Below are positions 22,682 to 34,500 of a DNA stretch of 64,000 nt, one piece after another. Below the pieces are notes generated by a model. That model ran no database searches. It had not been told where the DNA came from and was given only the letters and a program-made list of their open reading frames with translations. Source of the stretch: Lingula anatina (taxonomy: Eukaryota; Brachiopoda; Lingulata; Lingulida; Lingulidae); contig NW_019775867.1 in NCBI RefSeq assembly GCF_001039355.2, positions 121,800-185,799 on the forward strand. The letters run 5' to 3'. Both the position numbers and the translations under genes were made by a program. Each line of letters begins with the position of its first letter. The first letter of the stretch is position 1.

Positions 22682-25600
22682 CTGAAGTACATAATTAATT
22701 TTAAAGATTGACAAGTATGTTTGTTAAATTATAAACAATAAAAAACAGTAAAAAAAATGCCTACTAAAAATTGAAAAACGGGCAATATCATATTTATATG
22801 CATTCAACAGAACTGATCAAAGAATTCCAAGTCAGTAAATGAAAAAACGTATACACTAGAACAGTAAAGAAAAAGCATGCAACAAGCTTAAGGCTGTATA
22901 CAATATCAATTTTATTTTGGTTGCTTATATTTATCTTAGTTGCAATTTTTCGCAGTAACAAGCAATACCTTGAAACTTGGTCAGAACTGAAATTTTAAAA
23001 CAACTTTCTATTGAATTTCAAATGAAAGTATGGGCCATAATGCTTGCTGAAATCAGACTGTTTTAAGAGGTCAAGAATGCATCATTTTGACACATAAGGA
23101 TATCTATGTTTTAGTATAGGATATAATGTGAATTTGCTCATCAGTTAGTATTGGAAGTTAACTTTGTTCTTGAAAGTCAGATGTAAAGAACACAAAAAAA
23201 TTGATAACTTAATAAAATGTTATTAATCCCTAAAGGCAATTTTTGGAACTCGAAGCTTTTAGTTCTACAAATTACCTCTTCAAGTATAACAAGTAAAACA
23301 GTCTTCTTTTTATGGAATTTTGTTTTCAATTTAACAATATTACCTAAACCTGCATTTCAAGATTTCAGAGAAAGTCTGTAAACTCGTACACTATATATCT
23401 CATTCGTTACATTAAATTTTAAAAAAATTTATACCTTCTGTATATCCCAAAGTTTAAAGCACTCATACACAGACATTGACAAGCTTGTTAAGAGAGTTGC
23501 ATCTTCAGATATATTTTAAGTCTAAAATCCATTTAAAATGTTCAGTAGACTTTACATAAAATATCATAAATAATACTACATAAAATATCATAAATAAAAT
23601 ATAGGTAAAACAGCCATTATTCCATACAATTAAATGCAATTAATACAAGATTTATAAAACCAATTAAGAGTTAATCAAAATATTTCCTAAAAAGGTATGT
23701 TTTGAGTTCTTTTTTAAAATGTTTGGTAGACTGAATTGCTCGGATTTCCAGCGGTAATAGATTCCATTCCTTTGGACCTGCAGCTTTAAAAGATATATCA
23801 CCGTAGGTTTTTAATCGCATTTTTACTGGGTTGAGTAGCAATTGGTCTACAGACCGCAGATTTCGCATTGGAACATAGTGACTAACTAATTCATTGATGT
23901 AGATTGGTGCCAATCCATAAAAAGCATCGTGAGTAAAAACTAAAAATTTGAATAAAATTCTGGCTTGTAGAGGTAGCCAGTGTAAACTTTTTAAAACTGG
24001 GGAGATGTGTATGCTTGTGGATGTCCGAGTTAATAATCTGGCCGAAATATTTTGAATGCGCTGCAGTCTGGCAATTTGTTTCTTTGGACAACCATATAAA
24101 ATGGAGTTGCAGTAATCTAATCGAGATGTAACTAAACAATTTATGACTGTGGCTGCAGCAGAGTCAGACAACTGATTGCGAATTGCACTTATGTTCCTTA
24201 TGTTAAAAACCGCTGACCTGCATACACTGGCAATATGTTTGTTCATGCAAAGCGATGCATCTAAAAATACACCAAGATTTTTTGCATAGGTTGTTGGCTT
24301 AATAATGCTTTATTCAATTTTGAGCTGTCACATATATGCTCTGTCATCCGATAGCATACACACTGTGACCAACATGCTGACATTACACATCAGACATTTA
24401 AAATTTATGGCAGACATGTTCAGCTGCCCGATGGATTTTTGGGAACACTGATAATAAAATAAAGGTATTATGGGTATTCAGAAAATGTGACTATCAAAGG
24501 TCTTCAAGCCCACAGAAGTTCAAAGTCACACCTTGAAAATGCCAATATGTGAAAAATGAAAATTTCACAAAAACCTGTATAACTTCCAGAAAAATCAACC
24601 AATCAGACTTGTTTTCCAGCTAAAGCTGTATTTAATTCCTATGTTACTTTCCTGTAAGTTTGAAAAGAGTAAGGCTGCATTCCCAGAGCTTTTAGATCGA
24701 TCTATGCCCGTGGGGAGTCTCACTAGATTACTGTCAGATAATCCGGCTTAAATGTCCGTCCCGCCTACTACAAGCTGTAAGAGGGTAATTAACTTTCGTA
24801 TCCACTCGGCTGACAGCTATTTAGCGTGAACCCCCAGGGAGTTAGGTCGATCTAAAGTAGATCAATCTATTCTCTGGAAATGGGGTCTTAGTGACATGGT
24901 TTTCCTTTAATGGTAACCATAGTGGCAGTGCCCAAAATAAGGTTTTCTTCAATTTTTATGCAATATTACATAATGCTTAACAGCATAATCACCACCAATC
25001 TTTAATAATGCACTGCAGGTAACATGGATATTTTTAAAAATGTGACTAGCAAAAGTCTTAAGGCTCATGAAATTTCTAAGTCGCCTTGAAAATGCCAATT
25101 TGTACACAAGAGAGAACTGTACTGAAATGTATTTCTTTCCGTTTTCAATGTTTTTTTTTTTACATAAAACAATTTGATCAATTTACTGAATTTTTGTATA
25201 GTCAAGTAAAAAAATTATTCAGATGGGAAAAATATTAACAGAACAATTCTAAATGTCCAATTTGAACCATGATGAGATTCTGAACATAGTGAATGATTGA
25301 ATCTGACAAAATGCAATGATATGAGTTTATTTCCACTTTTGACATGGTTTTCCACTCATCGTGTTATCGGTGTGAAAGTGCAAGGCAACGACAGTGACGA
25401 CAAACGCAGGTAACGGCTAAATGTACAGTCATATCTGTGTCTGTACATAAAAATTAAACCTCTTTTATACTTATATGAAATATATCTTTGTTCAATACAT
25501 TTATTTCTGACTTTACCTCATCAGGGGAAAGCTTGTTATCTTTGTTTTCATCAATATCCTTGAAGATGTTCTGTGGTTTTGGTCCGTCCTCAATACCAAC

Positions 25601-28600
25601 ACACTCTACATCAAACATTAAAGTGGCTCCTCCTGGAATTTTGTCACCTGGGGGAAAAGAATGAAACTGAAAATATTTATTACGATTCTTTGATACTGGG
25701 TTTGGTTGTGCCAAAAAAAAAAAAAAAAAATCACTTGTAGGTAATAACCTTACTTGTGATTTAAGTTACTTTGTTATACTGTTCTTCTTTTATACAGAAA
25801 AAAACTGTAAGCATCCTTAGTGAAAAGTAAGCATAAACAGATTGTTGTTTTGGTAACAGGCCTAACTTGGCTATCTGCCGACATTCTGAGACCATGACAA
25901 CAAATTGATTGATGGCCTATATTGTTATTCATGCTACAGGAGGGTAAATCGACTTGGGTCTTTATTAATGTTCAGACTAATGATAAGTTATTAAGAATAT
26001 CTAACCAAGAATATCACAATAGAAGAGACCTCTTTTTTTCAGTGATCAAACTGCCATTTAATCAGGCCTACCCAACTACCAGACTCGGCACTTAACCGGT
26101 ATATTGGACCACACTACCAGTTTTCAAGGTGTGTGTCATTTCGGAGTATCAGTCAGAACACCTACAGGATGAGCCGGCGGTCACCCTACAAAAATTGTTC
26201 TGGGGTATGATACTCCGAAATGCGATCTGACACACACCTTGAAAACGGGTAGTGTGGTCCGATATAAGGGTTAATTCAGGATCCTTATGTGCTGAGTCTG
26301 GTAGTTGGGTAGGCCTGTTAATGAAAAAGTCGGAAAGAATGACAGGGAGCACCTAGGAAGCCCCCCAGAAGCTTTTAGGGTTTTATATACATGTGCAAAA
26401 TTGGTCATTGTAGAACCTCTTATAGATATCTCCAAAAGTGAAATATACATCTGATTTATCAAAGTTTAGGTCTCAGCCAAGGCATTATTTAGAAAATAAT
26501 AAGGCATCATTAGAAAATAACTAAGTTTTGTGCTGCTACTCTTGTTACACACTACGGTAATGTGCCAAGCATTTTGACGGGCCCAGTCAATCCGACCAAA
26601 AAAATTATATTATAAAATTAATTTTTCTGGGCTCAAACATTTAGTCCATATGTCAAAATCATGCGACAGAATTTTTTTCTTGTTCCGATTGTTCGACCAC
26701 ATCGTCGGCAAGACTCGGTAAGTTTTCAAGCCAGTGAAATAGATGCTACATGCCTCGGCCCTTTGTCAATTGTTGTCCTTTCAATAGCTCTCGTCAATGA
26801 GGAAGAAACAATTAATTGAAGATCTAATCTGGAAGCATGGCGTACCTGTCATTTCCTTTGTCCCCAATGACAATAATAGTGCTTATAGACATACAATTTG
26901 TGCTAATTAAGCAGACTTGCCCTTGCTGACTGATTCATCACGCCCGTAACTGGAGGGGGGGCAAAAAAAGGTCTATTCTGGATAAAACCAAATATAGACA
27001 GTTGGTAGAATATGTCGTAAACACCTTCATATAGACCATATATAGCGTTTGCTAGCAATAAAAAGTTTGGGAAGAATAAGCAATTTATTTTCAAGTTCGA
27101 TTGAAATATATATGCAGATGGGGAAACGTTCTTGAAGTCAACACCGCAAGATCTTACATTTACTACAATCGACCGAAAGTTCAGTGGGATCGACTGCCCA
27201 GACTTCTTGGCGCCATATACCACGCGCTGTCAAAATCTGACGAACACATGTAACTGTTCACCTACATGGATAACTGATTTGTCAACAATAAAAATGACGT
27301 CTTCCTTAGTTCCATGGGAGCTTCATAGAGAGTTCCACTGGGTATTTACGTTATCTGTGAGTCACTTTTCATTTCCCCAGATGCATGAAATGTTGATAAT
27401 ATTTAGCGTAATCCACGAAGAACTCCATTCCTGTGACCCCCCTCCCCAAAAATGGGACCGTCTTCATTAACATGTGGTTTGCGCTATGCTGGAGCAGACC
27501 AGATAAGACCAGTCTCTCTTTTCTGCATGTGCTCAATTCTCACGTCAAATTATAAATGCACCTGTTTTTTGAAAATTATGGCAATTAAATGCTTTTTTTT
27601 ACGTTCGGGTTGTATCAGTGGGGTTTTCAATATGCACTGTGGTTTGTGCACAGCGAGAGTATAAAAGTAAAAAAATCAGAAGAGTGCCAGCAAGATACTG
27701 TATGTCTATCGGCACAGGTAGGCTACGTATTTTGCCTTTTCTCAATATGTTTTAATATGACATGCTTTTAAAATAAAATACTTAAAAGTAATTTGAAGTT
27801 ACACTGAATTCCGTTCGAGTACCAGTTGGTATTCTTTGATACCGGTGATTGAATTTTCTTCAGAAGTACGTACGTCTATGCCTCGACGCTGAGCAAGTCT
27901 TGCGGGTTGAAAACAACTGATCTCAGACTTGGTTGATTTCAGTTTTCATATTAAAATTCAAATAGGGCGTACGTAGATCATATAACTAGTTTAAGTCCAC
28001 TAAATCTACCAGTTTCAAATATAAGTGACCGGCCTTTGTTTACAACACCTGTTTCCGGGGAAATACTCGTCCCACTTGTGAAGCACATCATGAAAATGAT
28101 ATATAATTAGAAAATTATAATTGTCGTCTTTTTAAATGATAAGTAATGTTAGCACATACTGTACACAGCAAAATAAGATTTCAAAAGGAGGATTAAACGT
28201 GCCTGAAACACGTGTTAGGCGAAAATTGCGGCTTATCTTGCGTAACACTTAAGGTAAAATGCAATACTTCCGGAAAGATGGATGTTTTGGCAGATGCCCC
28301 TAACGATTCGACGATATCAAAGGTTTCCATTTGCTGTATTTTAATCAATTCGACCAAACTGACATTTCCATGAAATTAATTAATTAATCTTGGTCGAATT
28401 GTTTGGCATATTACCGTAGGCTTACATACCAAGGCCTCCACACAATAAAATAGTTTTTTTTTCCATTCAAATGACATACATATGGCAGAAAAAAGGAAAC
28501 TATGTGAAATTATTTTAATTACTAGAGAATCAGAGAGGCAATACTGCCTGCGAGTATTGTACCACCAGCTGGACTATCGCATTTGTATGGAAAAGCAAAA

Positions 28601-31455
28601 AAAAAACAAAANTTTTGACACTTTATTACACAATACACGATAACAAGTTTACCATCATTTTTACATAATCAACTGACAATGTTGTAAAGATGCAGGAAAT
28701 GTCAAACAAACACTTTTACATATCTAATTAGTTAAATAATAAGGCTATTAACATGCCTAAGAAATGAATCTGAGGAAATGTGAAAAAACAGCATTACTTC
28801 TAAAATAATGGCCTGATTATGCTGATTTTCGAACTCAACCTGCGTTTTAGTAAGATTGATTACTCCTGTGAGTTTCATGACAACAGGCCCAACGGTTTTC
28901 CTTAAAATGTGTTTACAGGGTTGCATATATGCTGAAAAGTGAAAAAACAGCATAACTTCTACTATAATGGCCCGATCATGCTGATTTTCCAACTTGACCT
29001 GCGTTTTATGAATATTCATCAGCTCTGTTAATATAAAAGCAAAAAATAAAACTGTGTTCCACTTATCATGTTTACAAGGAAAGTGCACGGCATCGGCATC
29101 GGCATCGCCAGACGCAGGTGATGGCAATATGTACAGACACATCTGTGTCTGTACATAAAAAGGAACCACCTCCAGTGTTGTGTTTGACAAGCTATACAAA
29201 ATGTAGTAAACAAAAGTTCTCAATATTTTGTTGAAAATTACCATTTAAAACAAAATCATGGGGAAAAGTTAAAGTTTAAATCCAAATTTGTGAAGTGTGG
29301 TTCATGGCGAAGTAAGTCAGTAAGTCAAAGGTCAATTTCAAGGTCACAGATCACCAGTATATGACTTCCTCTTCAAGTTCAATAGTAACAATGGGAGCAT
29401 TCACATCAAGAAGACCCGAGGTCTAGTAAGGCCGCTACCTAAATATGGCGGACTTACATGAAAGAAAGACTGCTTAATCCATTTATGGTCTCTCCACCTC
29501 TTACACACCTCCCTGCACGTCGTCCATGCAGGGGCACACTAGATAAATCTCGGCTCAATTCAACTGGTCGAGGGATGACGTGTGAGGAGACGTGTGAGGA
29601 GACGTGTGAGAGGCGGAGAGAGCATTACAGGATTAAGCGGTTTCCCTTTCATGTAGGTCCTCATATTTAGGTCGCAGCCTTATTTGACTGGCTCTTCTTG
29701 ATGTAAATGCTCCCAATGGGGGTATCTCTGCCAGTTTCGGACATATAAGAGATAAAAAGTTGCAAAGTTCAGTTCATGATGAAAAAAAGGTCAAAGGTCA
29801 ATTTCAAGTTCACAGTTAGATTGCCAGTATATGACTTCCTATTAGAGTTCAGTAGTAACTACAGACCTATCTCTGCCAGTTTTGGAGATGTAAGGGATGG
29901 AAAATTTGCAAAATTTAGTTCATGGTGAAAATTAGGTCAAAGGTCAATTTCAGGGTCACAGTTAGATTGCCAAGTATATGACTTCCTATTCAAGTTCTAT
30001 AGTAACTATGGACCTATCTCNGCAGGGGCACACTAGATAAATCTCGGCTCAATTCAACTGGTCGAGGGATGACGTGTGAGGAGACGTGTGAGGAGACGTG
30101 TGAGAGGCGGAGAGAGCATTACAGGATTAAGCGGTTTCCCTTTCATGTAGGTCCTCATATTTAGGTCGCAGCCTTATTTGACTGGCTCTTCTTGATGTAA
30201 ATGCTCCCAATGGGGGTATCTCTGCCAGTTTCGGACATATAAGAGATAAAAAGTTGCAAAGTTCAGTTCATGATGAAAAAAAGGTCAAAGGTCAATTTCA
30301 AGTTCACAGTTAGATTGCCAGTATATGACTTCCTATTAGAGTTCAGTAGTAACTACAGACCTATCTCTGCCAGTTTTGGAGATGTAAGGGATGGAAAATT
30401 TGCAAAATTTAGTTCATGGTGAAAATTAGGTCAAAGGTCAATTTCAGGGTCACAGTTAGATTGCCAATATATGACTTCCTATTCAAGTTCAATAGTAACT
30501 ATGGGCATATCTTTGCCAGTTTTGGAGATATAAAGATCAGAAAACATACAAATTGCAGTTCATAATGAAAAGTAGGTCAAAGGTCATTTTGGACATATCT
30601 CTGCCAGTTTTCGAGATATAAAGGATAAAAAATTTGCAAAATTTAGTTCATGGTGAAAATTAGGGCAATGTCAATTTCAGGGTCACAGTTAGATTACCAG
30701 TATATGACTTCCTATTCAAGTTCAATAGTAACTATGGGCGTATCTCTGCTAATTTTGGAGTACGGAATTCACATTTTATTTTCCCCACTAAATATTCCGA
30801 CGTTGTACTTTTTTATATAGCGCAACGCCTTAACTGTATCGAATACAAAAAATTGGACACCACCTCCAGTATTGCACTTGACAAGTTCTACAAAATGCAA
30901 AACACAAAAGGTCTCTAGCATTTACGGTTGCAGAATTAATTTTTCCCCATAATTCCTTTGGTTTGGAAGATATTTAGCAATGAATTTTCAAAAATTTTGA
31001 CAAGCGTCACGCCTAGGCCAATGCACGGACTGAGACAAAAATACCAGGGGGTTCAAGTTGAGATTATATGTGACCTAAATCCACGAGGTGGGGACACAGG
31101 TCCTTGCGGTCTAGGAGGAGAAGTGGTAACAGTGACTTGTATCCCACGACACCCAGTGGAGCCAACAGAGCTGTACGAGACGGGTCGGGACTAAAACCAT
31201 GACTACCACCAGCCTGGTACTAATAATGATGCATGGACGAAAAAGGATGCAGCTATATCTCAGAATCTTCTGGCCCTATTGTGACTAAGTTACCTGCTCC
31301 CTGGTCTCCATAGCCCAATCTTGATGGCACAACCAGCTTCCTTTTCTCCCCAATGCAGATATCTGTGAGACCACGATCCCAGCCCTGGATCACCTGACCT
31401 GCTCCTAACTGGAACTTAAAAGGCTCATTTCTGTCATGGCTGAAATAAAACAGAA

Positions 31456-31510
<55 letters not shown>

Positions 31511-34500
31511 ATGCAAACCGATCATGCTGATTTTTGAAATCAACCTGCCTCTTTACCAAACAAAGCCAGTCAGTAAATTTAAAGCAAAACACACAAACAA
31601 ATGGTTATGCAATTATGAGGCAAATGTCATCTGTCGAACAGTGACGGTGACAGCGACAACACGGACAGGCAGACTGAACAGAATATATACATTCAGTTAC
31701 AGTGTCTGTATATAAAAATTGGTTTCTTAAATTTCTCGTTTACCCAAGTACCCATGTACACTGTTTTGACACCAATTTAATGATGCCATTTAATACTCCA
31801 AAACCCTGCCAGCAAGTTCAGATTTTATCGTTGATAAAGCAAGATAATGCCTTCGTTTATGAAAATTTGTAATTAGGGACACATTTCTCCATAAATAAAA
31901 ACATTTTAAAGGAAATGACGGCACGGGGTGGTAGCTTTATGACTTGTGGTCAATTTTTGCATGTTTTTAAGCCTAATTAAAGGGATAATAACTCTCTTTT
32001 TGGCCAAAAAATTAATTTTCCTGGAGAAAACAACAATTTTCTGATACTTACCAAAGGTTATTTAATCCATTTTTACACTCAAAGTTAGTCCCTGTTTTTT
32101 TCTAAGTTTTTTTTTTGTTATAATCTCTAAATAGATATTAACTGAGTATAACCATCAATGGAAGCCACTTGGTCTGAAGACAAGCTCAGATGTCAGAATA
32201 ATAGCATAATAACTGCCATTTTTGTGGTAAAACAGAATATGTTATATTTCTATGAGTTGTTCACAATGTTTTTATTGTGAAATATAGATCTCATAAGAAG
32301 AGGTATTATCCCTTTAAAACCAGACATGATAAAACATAGGACTGGGGCTGAGTCGAGCAATGATTTGTAAGTAGAAGAAAATTGCCCAAATATCCAAGAA
32401 AACTTATTTTGGCAGATAAATGCCACAAGAGCACTTTTCTCTTTGTGTAACGCTGCAATTGCTGATGTGGCACTGAAAATGTCTCACATAAAAGTTAAAA
32501 TGGATTGACTTAGACACATTTAAAACTGGTTCCTTTACATTTAAAATAAAACAAGACCATTAGCCTTTATATACAGAACACATTACAATGATAAATATTC
32601 ACAGACATTTTCGTTGTGTATACTTTTTACAGTAACTTGCACTATTTTTACTGTAATTTTTAAAGGTAATATATATGAAGCGAGTTGATATATGCCAATC
32701 TCTGGGTACCACTAAACTCAACCAATTGTCACCATTGAACAAATGCATCTAACTTAAAGATGTAGAAACAGTCTTCTGTCAAAAGCAAACACTTTGAAAG
32801 GAATAAAAAAAATGGTTAATTTAATCCTATTTTTCATCACTGATATATCAGCCTGCTGAAAAAAGCTTATTTTGAATTTCCCAAGTATGTCAAAGTTACC
32901 AGCAACATAGGAATTAAGGCTGGGTAAATACAAACTGGTAACATTTTAGTATCCTTTTAACTTAGATAATATAACAAAAAGTGAACAAGTACTTAAAATT
33001 AATTTAAAGATTAAAATTACCGTGAGTTTAGTGAATGTTACTAAATACAGAAAAAAGGCTGTTGAAAGCGGTTTTAAATCAAGACCACAAAGCTTTTTTT
33101 CTGAGCATGTTTTCCTTTATATGCCTATAGAGATTAACCCAAATAATTGTCTTCTTAATCTGGTTGATTGTTTGGTATTAGTGACTTAAAATAAATTATT
33201 AAGAATAAAATGAAGTCAATCATCACACTTTTTTGATACTTTACTACTTTACTGTGGACAAACTCCAATACCAAAGAGTATTTTTTCAAATTTTCCTGAA
33301 ATATGATTTATGAAGAGATATTTTCTGATTTCTTTCTGTGCTCTATCCAACCCTCCATTGCTTATGTCAAACCTTATTTGAACTAAAACCATGAGTGCTG
33401 CCAGTGCACATGCTGGTTGCTATTATATTGCTCATGCAACAGTAATGTGACATGCATTACTGTATATATGTCATTTAATCAACAGACTTTTACAAACAGG
33501 AGGGACAGATACATAGGTCCAATGTATGTCAAGAAATTTGAAGAGGGTGCAGTTTTAAAGCCTTGTTTTGGCTGACTGAGTAATTAATTAGGTTTACCAT
33601 TTGGCCTGTCAACTTCATTTGAATTGTGAGTACTGGCAGTACGGCAGTCAATGGTATTTGCTTTTGATTACGTAGGGAATTTTGACTCTGGGTTTAAAAA
33701 TTCTGAATACATTCATTTGTAGTGATTTATATATGCTGTACAAGAAATCTATTCTTACTACATAATTATGTAACTTGAACGAGAAGGGTTGGGACTAAAA
33801 CCATGGGTACTGCCAGCGCCTTTGGTGGTGGTACAATTATAACCATCTACAGATGGAACAATTTGCTTTATGATTTTCCTTTCGCAATTTAAATTTACAT
33901 GAGGAAGAAAAGATACCATTGAAGCCAGATGTTATCAAAATATTAGAGAAGGATATTAAGATTTGTACCAAATCTTAAAAGAAATGCAAATTAGGTATGC
34001 TAATGAGACTAACTATACAATTATTCAAAAGACTTCTGTAAGATAACTGTATGACTGTAATCATGATATGAGGACACAGAAGTCCTGGTAAGCTGACAAA
34101 TAATTTACTTGTGAACAAATACAGATTATAAAATATATAAATATATATCTTAATTTCCTTCTTGCAAGCTATAAATATGATCCTATCAGCAGTGTTAGAA
34201 ATTAAGGCTGGACTGTCTGCCTGGGGCAGACAACTTTCAGAATGGGCAGAGAAGTTTTCCCACCCGGCAGGCATTCTAGCCAGCTAATTTTCAAGACGGC
34301 TGAGCTTTTGGTCCTCTATCTACTATTGCCAGATAACTGTTTCGGCCCAGAGGTTCATCAAGGGCATAAACTGTACAGATTTAAAATTACGAAATAACAC
34401 ATATTGTAAAAGGGGACGTATGTCAAATCCTAGACCATGTATAATGACTTTCTCATTATATCATGCACACAAGGTAATACAGGCAGTAAAGCAAACTGTA

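Larger units (their letters stand above)
28522..31220 (-). mobile_element. Family A element, reverse, carrying family C and B1 insertions
   Basis: The family A 3' end is at 28522-28600 (CTAGAGAATCAGAGAGGCAA, TTGTACCACCAGCTGG). Family C follows at 28612-29250, then 146-bp repeats (29250-30760), then family A 5' sequence ending in GGGACTAAAACCATG and ACCACCAGCCTGGTAC at 31220. A B1 foldback sits at 29393-29714 within the repeats. Confidence 0.7.

Noticed and set aside
26903-27470. 106- and 112-codon frames on opposite strands as host genes
   Set aside because: Both lie inside the family D element and overlap each other; at best element remnants.
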